Source: Mycolicibacterium moriokaense (GTDB lineage: Bacteria; Actinomycetota; Actinomycetes; Mycobacteriales; Mycobacteriaceae). From it: a stretch of DNA of 64,000 bases. The DNA is taken from the NCBI RefSeq assembly GCF_010726085.1, contig NZ_AP022560.1, forward strand, positions 1,488,001-1,552,000, read 5' to 3'. Below are positions 50,682 to 60,351 of this stretch, piece by piece. A program made the position numbers and the translations under genes. The first letter of the stretch is position 1. Every line of letters starts with the position of its first letter. The notes beneath the pieces were generated by a model, which worked only from the letters and a program-made list of their open reading frames with translations, made no database searches and was not told the DNA's origin.

Positions 50682-52090
50682 CGCACACCGAATCCGGCCT
50701 CGACACCGCCATCGAGGTCGACGGCGATCCGGACGATTCGACAGGACAGGTCGCCGAGGATCTCTCGTCGCCGATGACCATCCCGGTCGAGGCCTACATC
50801 TCCGAGGAGTACGCCCGCAACGAGCGGGATCGGTTGTGGCGCAGGGTCTGGCAGCAGGTCGGCCGCGTCGAGGAGCTCCCCGAGATCGGCAGCTATCTGA
50901 CCTACGACATCCTCGACGACTCGATCATCGTGGTGCGGACGGGGCCGGATGAGTTCAAGGCCCACTACAACGTGTGCATGCATCGCGGCCGCAAACTGGT
51001 CGACACACCCGAGGGCGCCAAGAACGCGATCGGCCGTGCGCGCAAGTCGTTCGTCTGCGGATTCCACGGCTGGACATACGGTTTGGACGGTGCCTGCACC
51101 CACATCCGCGAACAGGACGACTGGAAGGGTGCGCTGACGCCCGACAACACCCACCTCGTTCCCGTCCAGGTCGACACCTGGGGTGGGTGGCTGTTCATCA
51201 ACATGGATCCGACGGCCGAACCGCTGGCCGACTACCTGTTCCCGGCGTCGAAGATCCTGGAACCTTTCGGGCTGGAGAACATGCGCTACAAGTGGCGCAA
51301 ATGGCTGTACTTCGACTGCAACTGGAAGGTCGCGATGGAGGCCTTCAACGAGACCTACCACGTGTTCACCACCCACCCCGAGTTCAACAAGTTCGGGGAG
51401 TTCAGGGGGTGGGCCAAGGCGCAGGGTAAGCACAGCAACATCGGCTACGACGCCCCGAAGGGTTTGGACGAGACCAAGTCCAAGATCCGCCTCGGTACCG
51501 GTGACCCGCGCATCTCGACGGCCGAGATGCAGGTCTTCACCATGGAAGAGACGAACGCGACGACCACCGAGACGCTGGTGAACGCCGCCAAACGGCTGGT
51601 CGACGAACTGCCCGAGGGCACGCCCGCCGACCAGGTGTTGCAGCACTGGCTGGCGTCGGCACGCCGCGATGACGAAGCGCGCGGGGTGATCTGGCCGACG
51701 ATTCCGCCCGACATCCTCGGTCAGAGCGGCACCGCCTGGCAGATCTTCCCGAACTTCCAAGTGGGCCAGGGCCTGACGAGCGCGCTGTGCTATTCCGCGC
51801 GACCCGATCCGAGCTACGACCCCAACAAGTGCATCTTCGAGGTCGCGGTCTTCGAGCTCTATCCCAAAGGCGAAGAACCGCAAACGGAATGGCAGTACAC
51901 CCCGAAGGACTCGCCGAACTGGCTCTCGGTCCTGCCGCAGGACTTCTCGAACATGGCGGCGGTGCAGCAGGGTATGAAGTCTGCCGGCTTCCCCGGCACC
52001 AAGCCCAACCCGTACCGCGAGCGCAGCACGGTGAACCTGCACTACCAGCTGTCCAGGTACATGGGCACCGGCGAGCCTCAAGATTTGTGA
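50678..52090 (+). CDS. Rieske non-haem iron oxygenase, alpha-subunit type
   Basis: A 470-residue oxygenase. The Rieske [2Fe-2S] ligands are C100/H102 (NVCMHRGRKL) and C127/H130 (VCGFHGWTYG). The mononuclear iron site is N-E-T-Y-H228-x4-H233 in ETYHVFTTHPEF. There is no beta subunit, ferredoxin or reductase gene adjacent, so it is probably a homotrimeric enzyme that borrows electron carriers, as KshA-type steroid and terpenoid hydroxylases do. GTG 50678 follows GGAGGA and overlaps the SDR stop. Confidence 0.95.
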   Translation: MTHTESGLDTAIEVDGDPDDSTGQVAEDLSSPMTIPVEAYISEEYARNERDRLWRRVWQQVGRVEELPEIGSYLTYDILDDSIIVVRTGPDEFKAHYNVCMHRGRKLVDTPEGAKNAIGRARKSFVCGFHGWTYGLDGACTHIREQDDWKGALTPDNTHLVPVQVDTWGGWLFINMDPTAEPLADYLFPASKILEPFGLENMRYKWRKWLYFDCNWKVAMEAFNETYHVFTTHPEFNKFGEFRGWAKAQGKHSNIGYDAPKGLDETKSKIRLGTGDPRISTAEMQVFTMEETNATTTETLVNAAKRLVDELPEGTPADQVLQHWLASARRDDEARGVIWPTIPPDILGQSGTAWQIFPNFQVGQGLTSALCYSARPDPSYDPNKCIFEVAVFELYPKGEEPQTEWQYTPKDSPNWLSVLPQDFSNMAAVQQGMKSAGFPGTKPNPYRERSTVNLHYQLSRYMGTGEPQDL

Positions 52091-52137
52091 TTTCGGCGTG
52101 CTCAGTCTCGCTCAGCGAGACCCAACACGCCGAAATC
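52089..52137. repeat. Nested inverted repeat inside the operon
   Basis: GATTTCGGCGTG (52089-52100) pairs with CACGCCGAAATC (52126-52137), and the loop carries a second perfect hairpin, GTCTCGCT/AGCGAGAC (52105-52121). It begins at the Rieske stop and ends 17 bp before the monooxygenase start, so it could attenuate or protect the transcript. Confidence 0.6.
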
Positions 52138-52154
52138 GCCAGTAAAGGAGACAC

Positions 52155-53993
52155 ATGACGACCTGTGGACCGACGGACGTACCCACTGATATCGAAATCG
52201 ACGCGCTACGGGAGAAGTACGCCGCCGAGCGGGCCAAGCGACTACGACCCGAAGGGGCGTCGCAGTATCTGGAACTCGAAGGCGAGTTCGCCGAGTTCTA
52301 CGAGGTCGATCCGTACACGCCGAAGACCGAACGCGACCCGATCGTCGAAGACGCCGACGTCGTTATCCTCGGGGGCGGCTTCGCCGGACTGCTGGCCGGC
52401 GCGTATCTCAAGAAGGCCGGCGTCGACGGTATTCGCGTCATCGAGATGGCGGGCGACTTCGGCGGGGTCTGGTACTGGAACCGCTTCCCCGGAATCCAGT
52501 GCGACAACGACGCTTACTGCTACATCCCCCTGCTCGAAGAGCTCGACTTCATGCCGTCCAAGAAGTTCGCCGATGGCGCCGAGATCTTCCAGCACTGCCG
52601 CAACATCGGCAAGCACTTCGGCCTGTACGACGGCGCGCTGTTCTCCACCCAGGTGCGCGAACTGCGTTGGGACGACGCGACGGAGCGCTGGCAGATCAGC
52701 ACCGACCGCGGCGACAACATCCGTGCCCGGTTCGTCGTCATGGCGCAGGGCTCGTACAACCGCCCCAAGCTGCCCGGCATCCCGGGTATCAGGGATTACA
52801 AGGGCCACGTGTTCCACTCCGCCCGTTGGGATTACGAGTTCACCGGCGGCAGTGCGGACGGCAACCTGCACAAGCTGGCGGACAAGCGTGTCGCGCTGGT
52901 GGGCACCGGCGCCACCGGCGTTCAGTTGGTGCCGCATCTCGGTCGCGATTCGCAGCATCTCTACGTGTTCCAGCGCACGCCGTCGTCAGTCGATGCGCGC
53001 AGCAATCCGCCCACTGACCCCAAGTGGGCCGCATCGTTGCAGCCGGGCTGGCAGGAGGAGCGCAAACGCAACTTCCACAACTGGTCGCCGTTCGTCGGCG
53101 TGGTGTTCGGTGAGCCGGATCTGGTGTGCGACTTCTGGACTGAGCTCGGACGCAATCTGACGGCCCGCATCGCCGCCAGCGAGGACCCGACGGCGGTGAC
53201 CGTCGAGCAGATCATGGCGTTCCGGGAGGAGGAAGACTACAAGATCATGGAGCGGCTGCGCCGCCGCGTCGCCGAGATCGTCGAAGACCCAGACACCGCG
53301 GAAGCGCTCAAGCCGTATTACCGGTTCATGTGCAAGCGCCCGTGCTCGAGTGAGCACTACCTCGCCACCTTCAACCGCCCGAACGTGACACTCGTCGACG
53401 TGTCCGAATCCAAGGGTGTGGAACGGCTGACCGAGAAGGGGATTGTCGCCAACGGCACCGAATACGAGGTCGACTGCGTGATCTTCGCGTCCGGCTTCGA
53501 GATCTCCACCGAGATCAGCCGCCGGTACGCGATCGACCGGATCATCGGCCGCGACGGACTCTCGCTCTTCGACTATTGGAAGGACAGTTACAAGACCCTG
53601 CACGGGATGACGAGTCGCGGTTTCCCGAACCAGTTCTTCATGGGCTTCATCCAGGGCGGCGTGTCCGCCAACACCACGGCCATGTTCGAGCAGCAGGCCC
53701 AGCACATCGCCTACATCATCGCCGAGGCCCAGAACCGGGGTGCCACGACGGTCGAGCCCAGCCAGCAGGCGCAGGACGCCTGGGTGAACACGGTCCGCGA
53801 ACTCTCTATCGACAACTCGGCGTTCGAATTATCCTGCACACCAGGCTATTACAACAACGAAGGGCGCGGAGGCAATGTGGGCAACGGCTCCTTCCTCGGC
53901 GACTTCTATTCGCCCGGCTTCTACGCCTTCGACGAGTTGATCGCCGAGTGGCGTGCCAAGGGTGACCTGGAGGGTCTGGAGTTGCGCACATGA
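52155..53993 (+). CDS. Flavin-containing / Baeyer-Villiger monooxygenase
   Basis: A 612-residue flavoprotein with an N-terminal extension of about 70 residues, the FAD motif GGGFAGLLAG, the BVMO-like WYWNRFPGIQCD stretch, the fingerprint YKGHVFHSARWDY (FxGxxxHxxxW[P/D]), and the NADPH motif GTGATGVQ. This suits a type I Baeyer-Villiger enzyme turning a ketone into an ester or lactone. ATG 52155 follows AAAGGAGA. The hairpin at 52089 separates it from the Rieske gene. Confidence 0.92.
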   Translation: MTTCGPTDVPTDIEIDALREKYAAERAKRLRPEGASQYLELEGEFAEFYEVDPYTPKTERDPIVEDADVVILGGGFAGLLAGAYLKKAGVDGIRVIEMAGDFGGVWYWNRFPGIQCDNDAYCYIPLLEELDFMPSKKFADGAEIFQHCRNIGKHFGLYDGALFSTQVRELRWDDATERWQISTDRGDNIRARFVVMAQGSYNRPKLPGIPGIRDYKGHVFHSARWDYEFTGGSADGNLHKLADKRVALVGTGATGVQLVPHLGRDSQHLYVFQRTPSSVDARSNPPTDPKWAASLQPGWQEERKRNFHNWSPFVGVVFGEPDLVCDFWTELGRNLTARIAASEDPTAVTVEQIMAFREEEDYKIMERLRRRVAEIVEDPDTAEALKPYYRFMCKRPCSSEHYLATFNRPNVTLVDVSESKGVERLTEKGIVANGTEYEVDCVIFASGFEISTEISRRYAIDRIIGRDGLSLFDYWKDSYKTLHGMTSRGFPNQFFMGFIQGGVSANTTAMFEQQAQHIAYIIAEAQNRGATTVEPSQQAQDAWVNTVRELSIDNSAFELSCTPGYYNNEGRGGNVGNGSFLGDFYSPGFYAFDELIAEWRAKGDLEGLELRT

Positions 53994-54006
53994 CCCCAGC
54001 GCGTGT

Positions 54007-54070
54007 CGCCGAGTGCACGCTTATTTGCACCTCCGCTCGCGATTTACGTACAACAAGCGTGCAGTCGGCG
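54007..54070. repeat. Intergenic inverted repeat, family C copy 2
   Basis: CGCCGAGTGCACGCTT (54007-54022) pairs with AAGCGTGCAGTCGGCG (54055-54070), one mismatch. Loop segments CTCGCGATT and GTACAACA match copy 1 at 24729-24788. The right arm ends one base before the SDR ATG at 54072, so the hairpin would bury the translation start region. Confidence 0.6.
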
Positions 54071-54071
54071 C

Positions 54072-54995
54072 ATGGCTGATCTGAGGTTCGACGGCCGGGT
54101 GGCCGTCATCACCGGCGCAGGCAGGGGACTGGGGCGCGCGTACGCGCTGCTGCTGGCGGAGCAGGGCGCGAAGGTCGTCGTCAACGATGCCGGTGGGACG
54201 CTCACCGGCGAGGGTGCCGACGCGTCGCCCGCGCACGACGTCGTGCGTGAAATCGCCGCTGTCGGTAGGGAAGCCGTCGCCAACACCGACTCGGTGGCCA
54301 CGCCCGCCGGAGGTAAGGCGATCATCGACACCGCGCTCGACAACTACGGGCGCATCGACATCCTCATCCATAACGCGGGCATCGTGCGTCGGGCGCCACT
54401 GAAGGAGATGACGTACGAGGATTTCGACGCGGTGCTCGACGTCCATCTGCGCGGTGCCTTTCACGTGGTGCGGCCGGCGTTTCCGGTGATGTGCGACGCG
54501 GGATACGGCCGCATCGTGTTGACGTCGTCGATCGGCGGGCTGTACGGCAACCACGGGGTGGCCAACTACGCCGTCGCCAAGGCAGGCGTGATCGGGCTGT
54601 CCAACGTCGCAGCGATGGAAGGTGCCGCTGAGGGTGTGAAGAGCAACGTGATCGTTCCCGCCGCCGTGACCCGGATGGCCGAGGGCATCGACACGTCGGC
54701 CTACCCGCCGATGGGACCCGAGCTGGTCGCACCCGCGGTGGGCTGGCTGGCCCACGAATCCTGTTCCATCACAGGCGAAACGTTGATCGCACTCGCGGGC
54801 AGGGTGGCCACCGCCATCGTCGCCGAGACGCCGGGCGTCTATCGGCCATCATGGTCGATCGCCGACGTCGGCGAACACATCGGCGCGATCCGCGACGATA
54901 CGAAACCGTTGGTCTTCCCCGTCGTCCCCGACGGGCACAACGATCACATCAGATACAGCTTCGGACGGGCGTTAGAAGGGGCGCAGAATGCCTAG
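54072..54995 (+). CDS. Short-chain dehydrogenase (FabG/MFE-2 type)
   Basis: A 307-residue SDR resembling the hydroxyacyl-CoA dehydrogenase domain of peroxisomal multifunctional enzyme: TGAGRGLGRAYALLLAEQGA, the VVNDAGG insertion, HNAGIVR, TSSIGGLYG and YAVAKAG. Its C-terminal extension beyond residue 250 is typical of this subgroup. It probably oxidises a 3-hydroxyacyl-CoA in beta-oxidation. It overlaps the CoA-transferase gene by 8 bp. ATG 54072 is chosen because the upstream frame lies in the repeat. Confidence 0.92.
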   Translation: MADLRFDGRVAVITGAGRGLGRAYALLLAEQGAKVVVNDAGGTLTGEGADASPAHDVVREIAAVGREAVANTDSVATPAGGKAIIDTALDNYGRIDILIHNAGIVRRAPLKEMTYEDFDAVLDVHLRGAFHVVRPAFPVMCDAGYGRIVLTSSIGGLYGNHGVANYAVAKAGVIGLSNVAAMEGAAEGVKSNVIVPAAVTRMAEGIDTSAYPPMGPELVAPAVGWLAHESCSITGETLIALAGRVATAIVAETPGVYRPSWSIADVGEHIGAIRDDTKPLVFPVVPDGHNDHIRYSFGRALEGAQNA

Positions 54996-56205
54996 CGGAC
55001 CGCTTACCGGTGTGCGCGTTGTCGACCTCACCGCTGTCGTGATGGGTCCGTATTGCACGCAGATCATGGCGGACATGGGCGCCGACGTCGTGAAGATCGA
55101 ACCGCCCGAGGGCGATATCGTCCGCTACGTCGCTGAAGGACCCGCGCCCGGAATGAACGGCGTCTTCATCAACGTCAATCGCGGCAAGCGCAGCGTTGTC
55201 CTCGATCTGAGAACCGAGGAGGGGACCGCGACGCTTCGCGCGCTCATCGAGACGGCCGACGTCTTCATTCATTCCATGCGGGCGAAGGCGATCGCCAAGC
55301 TCGGATTCGACTACGACTCGGTCGCGGCCATCAACCCGAAGATCATCTACGCCAACTGCTATGGCTACAGCAGGCGTGGTCCGGACGCCGAGCGTCCGGC
55401 CTACGACGACACAATTCAAGCTGAGTGCGGACTGCCCGCGGTCCAGAAAGAGCTGACCGGTGACGCCACCTACGTGGCGACGATCATGGCGGACAAGGTC
55501 ACCGGGCTGACGGCGCTCTACGCGATCATGATGGCGCTGTTCCATCGTGAGCGTACCGGGGAAGGACAGGAAGTCGAGGTCAGCATGTTCGAGACCATGG
55601 CATCCTTCATGCTGGTCGAACATGCCAACGGCGCCATGTTCGACCCCCCGCTCGGCCCGGCGATCTATCCGCGTACCGTCGCACCGAACCGCCGCCCGTA
55701 CAAGACGAAAGACGGCTACGTCGCCGCGCTGATCTACAACGACAAGCACTGGAACGCGTTCATCGCCTCGGTGCAGCCGGCGTGGAACTGCGACGAGTTC
55801 GCGACGCTTGCGCAGCGCGCCAAGCAGATTGACCGCGTATACGGGTTGCTGGCGCAGACCATGCTGGAGCGAACCACCGCCGAATGGCTCGCGTTGTTCG
55901 CCGAATTGGAAATTCCGGCCACCCCGATCAACACCCTCGATTCGCTGTTCGATTCTCCGCAGCTGAACGCGGCCGGCCTGTTCGAGACCGTTGACACGCC
56001 CCAAGGACCCGTCAAGTTTCCCGGTGTGCCGACGTGGTTCTCGCACACGCCGGGACGGGTGGCCGGGCCGGCGCCGCTGCTCGGCGAGCACACCGTCGAG
56101 ATCCTGGCCGAGCTAGGGCTTGACGGCGCCGAGACGACGCTTTCTGACAGAAATCGGTCGGAATCCGTCAACAACCGTAGTTTCGGCGCAGCGGAGGCGG
56201 GGTAG
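54988..56205 (+). CDS. Class III CoA-transferase (CaiB/BaiF)
   Basis: A 405-residue family III CoA-transferase: GVRVVDLTAVVMGPYCTQIM, GADVVKIEPPEGD, NRGKRSVVLDL, and the active-site region RPAYDDTIQA with the aspartate near residue 150. It would move CoA between carboxylates, or act as an alpha-methylacyl-CoA racemase-like enzyme, which shares this fold. The last 25 residues are polar and poorly conserved. It precedes the first acyl-CoA dehydrogenase by 3 bp. Confidence 0.93.
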   Translation: MPSGPLTGVRVVDLTAVVMGPYCTQIMADMGADVVKIEPPEGDIVRYVAEGPAPGMNGVFINVNRGKRSVVLDLRTEEGTATLRALIETADVFIHSMRAKAIAKLGFDYDSVAAINPKIIYANCYGYSRRGPDAERPAYDDTIQAECGLPAVQKELTGDATYVATIMADKVTGLTALYAIMMALFHRERTGEGQEVEVSMFETMASFMLVEHANGAMFDPPLGPAIYPRTVAPNRRPYKTKDGYVAALIYNDKHWNAFIASVQPAWNCDEFATLAQRAKQIDRVYGLLAQTMLERTTAEWLALFAELEIPATPINTLDSLFDSPQLNAAGLFETVDTPQGPVKFPGVPTWFSHTPGRVAGPAPLLGEHTVEILAELGLDGAETTLSDRNRSESVNNRSFGAAEAG

Positions 56206-56208
56206 GTC

Positions 56209-57363
56209 ATGGATTTCGAAATGGGACAGCGGGCCACCGAACTGCGCAGCGAATTGCGCGAACTGGTGAAAAGCCATGTGCCCGAGCACTTCCTCGGCGC
56301 ATTCACCGACGATCCGGCCGACCTCGAAACCGCTCAGGCGTTCTGCCGCCTGCTCGCCGAACGAAACCTGCTGTGCCTGGCCTGGCCGGAGGAGTTCGGC
56401 GGGGGCGGCGCGTCGGTGTGGGAACAGACTGTGGTGCGCGAGGAGATGTGGGCGCACCACGAACCGCGCGGTGCCCAGTACATGGGCGTCAACTGGGTCG
56501 GCCCGATCATCATGCGCCACGGCACCGAGGAGCAGCAGCGTAAACACCTGCCGCCGATCGCCCGCGGCGAAGTGATCTGGTGTCAGGGGTTCTCCGAACC
56601 CGAATCGGGGTCCGATCTCGCCTCGCTGCGGACGACAGCGCGGCGGGACGGCGACGGCTGGCTCGTGAGCGGCCAGAAGATCTGGACGTCCTACGCGACC
56701 ATGGCGCAGTGGTGCTTCCTGCTCGCGCGGACGTCCAAAGGTGAAAAGAAACAACAGGGTCTGACGATCTTCCTGGTTCCCATGGACGATCCGGCGATCC
56801 AGGTGCGGCCGATCCGGTGCATGATGGGGCCGCATCACCTCAATGAGGTGTTCTTCGACGATCTCCGGGTCACCGAGGCTGACGTGCTCGGCACCGTCGA
56901 CGCCGGCTGGTCGATCGTGCAGGACGTGATGTCGTTCGAACGCGTGGGAATCGCTCGTTACGCGCGAAGTGAGCGGCTGCTCGCGGCGGCGCCCACCGTG
57001 CTCGGCGACCGCTGGGACGACCTGCCCGCCGAACTGCGGGGCCGGTGGGTGCGGATGTTGACGCACTGCCGTCGCGCCCGACTGCTCGCGTACCGCATCG
57101 TCGAATTGCAGAGCAGCGGACGGATTCAGCCCGGCGACGCCGCGGCGTACCGGATCGCGGTCACCAAGCTCGACCAGGACAGCGCCGAGGTCCTGATGGA
57201 CATCGCGGCCGAGGTATCCCACGACGACCCACGCGCGAAGTGGTTCCTCGGTGAGGTCGACGACCACTGGAAGTACTCGCAGGCGTCGACCGTTTCGTCT
57301 GGAAGCATTGAGATGCAACGGATCCTGTTGTCGCGAACCATGCTGGCAGGGGCGACGAAATGA
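56209..57363 (+). CDS. Acyl-CoA dehydrogenase, large subunit type
   Basis: A 384-residue ACAD: EFGGGGASVWEQTVV, WCQGFSEPESGSDLASLRTT (FAD/substrate loop), GQKIWTSYATMAQWCF and a C-terminal SSGSIEMQR. The usual catalytic Glu of the YEGT motif is replaced (VSSGS). It is coupled (ATGA) to a shorter ACAD, as in the FadE pairs that form alpha2-beta2 enzymes for steroid and branched acyl-CoAs. Confidence 0.92.
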   Translation: MDFEMGQRATELRSELRELVKSHVPEHFLGAFTDDPADLETAQAFCRLLAERNLLCLAWPEEFGGGGASVWEQTVVREEMWAHHEPRGAQYMGVNWVGPIIMRHGTEEQQRKHLPPIARGEVIWCQGFSEPESGSDLASLRTTARRDGDGWLVSGQKIWTSYATMAQWCFLLARTSKGEKKQQGLTIFLVPMDDPAIQVRPIRCMMGPHHLNEVFFDDLRVTEADVLGTVDAGWSIVQDVMSFERVGIARYARSERLLAAAPTVLGDRWDDLPAELRGRWVRMLTHCRRARLLAYRIVELQSSGRIQPGDAAAYRIAVTKLDQDSAEVLMDIAAEVSHDDPRAKWFLGEVDDHWKYSQASTVSSGSIEMQRILLSRTMLAGATK

Positions 57364-58277
57364 TCCTCGATCTCAGCGACGACGCCAAGGAGTACGGCCG
57401 CGAGGCGCTGCGCGCATTCGAGTCGGCGGGTGGCGATCAACTGGTTCAGCAAGCAGAGGCCAAACCCGATGCCCGCGAGTCGCTTGCGGGTCCGGTCCTC
57501 GCCGGACTCGGCGCATGGGAACTCGACCCGCGCACCGACGCCGACGGGTTGGAGGCCTCCGCAGCGTTGTGTCGCAGCGCGGGCTACTGGGCCGTCCCGT
57601 ACCCGGTGGCCGAACGCCTCGCCGCTCCAACGGATCTCGACGTCGACGGTCTGGTCGTCATCGGTGGCGCGCGGCCGTCGGCTGCGATCGGCGGGCTCGA
57701 ATCTCGGTGGGCGGCTGTGACGCTAGACGGCCAACGCAGCAACGTGACGGGTAAGGGTGCGACGGGCCCCGCGTTCGTCGCCGAACTGCAACTTGCCGCG
57801 GTCGACGAGGAGGGGACAGCCGATGTCGCGCTGGGATTGGTGCTGCCATGTTGGACGCTGCTCGGCATGCTGGACCGCGCCATCGAACTCACCGTCGCGC
57901 ATGTGAGCCTGCGCAAGCAGTTCGGTCAAACACTGTCGTCGTTCCAAGGCGTGCAGTTTCAGCTCACCGACGCCGAAGTCGAACGCAGCGGCCTCGACAT
58001 CCTCGCGAAATACGCACTCTGGAGCATCGCGACGGATTCGCCGGATGCGCTGAATGACGCGCTGGCTCTGCGGATGTCGGCCATCGAGGCCGCGGAGGTC
58101 GTGTTCCGGGTGTGCCATCAGCTGCACGGTGCGGTCGGGTTCTGCGACGAGACGACGCTGTCGTGGCTGTCGCGCTACAGCCAACCGCTGCGCCGACTGC
58201 CGCTGGGCCTGTCGGCCACCCGCGACGAGCTCACCCGCAGGGTCGGCAGCACCGGGCTGACGGGACTGTTCTCGTGA
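57360..58277 (+). CDS. Acyl-CoA dehydrogenase, small subunit type
   Basis: A 305-residue ACAD-fold protein shorter than the 380-400 residues of homomeric enzymes. HVSLRKQFGQTLSSFQGVQF and the HQLHGAVGFCDETTLSW stretch keep the C-terminal helical bundle and flavin-contact regions, but the N-terminal substrate loop is reduced. It is probably the beta subunit of the preceding gene's product. Confidence 0.88.
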   Translation: MILDLSDDAKEYGREALRAFESAGGDQLVQQAEAKPDARESLAGPVLAGLGAWELDPRTDADGLEASAALCRSAGYWAVPYPVAERLAAPTDLDVDGLVVIGGARPSAAIGGLESRWAAVTLDGQRSNVTGKGATGPAFVAELQLAAVDEEGTADVALGLVLPCWTLLGMLDRAIELTVAHVSLRKQFGQTLSSFQGVQFQLTDAEVERSGLDILAKYALWSIATDSPDALNDALALRMSAIEAAEVVFRVCHQLHGAVGFCDETTLSWLSRYSQPLRRLPLGLSATRDELTRRVGSTGLTGLFS

Positions 58278-59188
58278 AGGTAGCTGTCATCGGGACGGGA
58301 TTCGGAAAGCACGCCGCTGCTCCCGTGTACGAGTCCCTGGGTTTCGAGGTCGAGGTGGTCAGCCCACGCGACGCGGCCGAGGTGCAGCGCGCGATCGCAT
58401 CAGACGTCGACCTGGTCTCTGTGCATTCGCCGCCGTTCATGCACTACGACCACGTCATGGCGGCACTCGGACACGGGCATGCGGTGTTGTGCGACAAGCC
58501 CTTCGGCCGCAACGCCGACGAGGCGGAGGCCATGCGCGACGCCGCCAACCATGTCGGAGTTCCACACTTCCTGAACTTCGAGTTCCGCTTCAACGAGGCG
58601 TGGACGAAGCTCAAGGAACTCGCCGACGGCGGCGCGATCGGCACGCCAAAGCACCTCAGTTGGACGTTCTTCGGCAGCGGACTGCGCGGCCGCAAGTACG
58701 GGTGGATAAACGACCGCGACCTCGGCGGCGGATGGATCGGCGCCTACGGCTCACACCTGATCGACTACACGCGGTGGCTGTTCGGCGGCGAGATCATCGA
58801 CTGCGGGGGAGTCGTGCGCATCGACGGGTCACCGCCCGAGGCGACCGCCGAAGACGCGTACTCAGCATGGTTTGCCATGGACAACGGCTGCACAGCAACC
58901 CACGACACCGGGTTCGCCGCCGCGGTGCCGATCGCCCCGCGCGCCACGCTGCTGGGCAGCGACGGCACCATCGAGCTGACCGCCGACACGACACTCGTCG
59001 TTCACGGCCAGGAAAACGAGACATTCCAATTCGCCCCGCCACCACGGCGATCCCCGCCACCCGCGCTGTCCGCGTTCCTAGGCCGGGTCGCCGACGCACT
59101 ACGGACCGGCGACCGGATCACCCCGTCGTTCGACGACGGCGTCGCGGTCGCGCAGGTGATGGACATGCTGAAGGCGAAAGTGGCATGA
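58274..59188 (+). CDS. Gfo/Idh/MocA-family oxidoreductase
   Basis: A 304-residue NAD(P)-dependent oxidoreductase: VAVIGTGFGKHAAAPVYESL Rossmann start, the SVHSPPFMHYDHVMAAL strand, CDKPFGRNADEAE with the conserved catalytic Lys of the EKP-like motif, and GGGWIGAYGSHLIDY with the catalytic His. This family usually acts on sugars or cyclitols, yet here it lies between two ACAD pairs with 4-bp overlaps, implying a role on a cyclic alcohol or keto intermediate. Confidence 0.9.
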   Translation: MKVAVIGTGFGKHAAAPVYESLGFEVEVVSPRDAAEVQRAIASDVDLVSVHSPPFMHYDHVMAALGHGHAVLCDKPFGRNADEAEAMRDAANHVGVPHFLNFEFRFNEAWTKLKELADGGAIGTPKHLSWTFFGSGLRGRKYGWINDRDLGGGWIGAYGSHLIDYTRWLFGGEIIDCGGVVRIDGSPPEATAEDAYSAWFAMDNGCTATHDTGFAAAVPIAPRATLLGSDGTIELTADTTLVVHGQENETFQFAPPPRRSPPPALSAFLGRVADALRTGDRITPSFDDGVAVAQVMDMLKAKVA

Positions 59189-60351
59189 CCGACGACCTCG
59201 ACGCGTTCCGTCAACACGTCCGCGCATGGTGCGCCGAACACATCCCTCGCGACTGGCGGGCAGCGCAGACCGGCGCCACCAACGAAGAGTTCGTGGCCTT
59301 CCAGAAAGACTGGTTCGCGACGTTGCACAGCGCCGGTTTCGCTGTCCCGCACTGGCCGAAGGAATGGGGCGGCGGGCTCGGCACCGCCGAACAGGTCGTG
59401 CTCTACCAGGAATTGGCCGCCCACGACGCGCCGCGACTCGTACTCGCGTTCGTCGGCATCCACCACGCCGCATCGACCCTGCTCGTGGCGGGCACCGACG
59501 AACAACGCCGCCGCCACCTGCCGGCGATCCTGGACGGCGAGATCTGGGTGCAGGGTTTCTCCGAACCGGAGGCCGGCTCCGACCTGGCATCGCTGCGCAC
59601 ATCGGCCCGTCGCAACGGCGACACCTTCGTCGTCAACGGCCAGAAGCTGTGGGCCAGCGGCGGTAAGCACGCCGACTGGTGCCTGCTGCTCGCACGCACC
59701 GACCCTGAAGCGCCCAAACGCAAGGGGATTTCGTACTTTCTGCTCGACATGAAGACACCCGGCATCGAGGTGCGGCCGATTCGCAACGCCATCGGCGATT
59801 CACACTTTTGCGAGATCTTCCTCAACGACGTCGTCATCCCCGAGTCCAACCTCGTCGGCGCCGAGAACGCCGGGTGGCAGGTCGCCCAGGCTACGCTCGG
59901 TGCGGAACGTGGAATGACGATGCTGGAACTCGCTGAACGACTCGGCAACGCCGGATTCCGTTGGCTGGTGGAAGCAGCCGACGTCGACGACCCGATCGTC
60001 GCCGACCGGCTTGCGCAGTTCGAAACGGAGCTCACCGGACTACGCGGGCTGTGCCGAAAAGTGGTGGAGGACCACGAAAGCGGGACGTCGGGGCCCGCCG
60101 ACGCATCGGTGGTCAAGCTCGTCTACAGCGAACTGCTGCAGAAGATGACCGATTTCGCCGTGGAGATCGGCGGGCTGCCAGTACACACCGAGTTGGCCAA
60201 ACCGATGTCCAGCGGCTGGGAGTCGGGCGCCTGGATGCTCGACTTCATCGGATCGTGGGAGTGGACCATTCCCGGTGGTGCCAGCGAGATTCAACGCACG
60301 ATCATCGGCGAGCGCGGTCTGGGTCTGCCGCGGGAACCGAGCGCCGCCTGA
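59185..60351 (+). CDS. Acyl-CoA dehydrogenase, large subunit type
   Basis: A 388-residue ACAD with HWPKEWGGGLGTAEQVV, WVQGFSEPEAGSDLASLRTS, NGQKLWASGGKHADWC and a C-terminal PGGASEIQR. As in the ACAD at 56209-57363, the YEGT catalytic Glu position is not Glu. It resembles the large subunits of FadE heteromers and is coupled to a 314-residue partner. Confidence 0.92.
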   Translation: MTDDLDAFRQHVRAWCAEHIPRDWRAAQTGATNEEFVAFQKDWFATLHSAGFAVPHWPKEWGGGLGTAEQVVLYQELAAHDAPRLVLAFVGIHHAASTLLVAGTDEQRRRHLPAILDGEIWVQGFSEPEAGSDLASLRTSARRNGDTFVVNGQKLWASGGKHADWCLLLARTDPEAPKRKGISYFLLDMKTPGIEVRPIRNAIGDSHFCEIFLNDVVIPESNLVGAENAGWQVAQATLGAERGMTMLELAERLGNAGFRWLVEAADVDDPIVADRLAQFETELTGLRGLCRKVVEDHESGTSGPADASVVKLVYSELLQKMTDFAVEIGGLPVHTELAKPMSSGWESGAWMLDFIGSWEWTIPGGASEIQRTIIGERGLGLPREPSAA

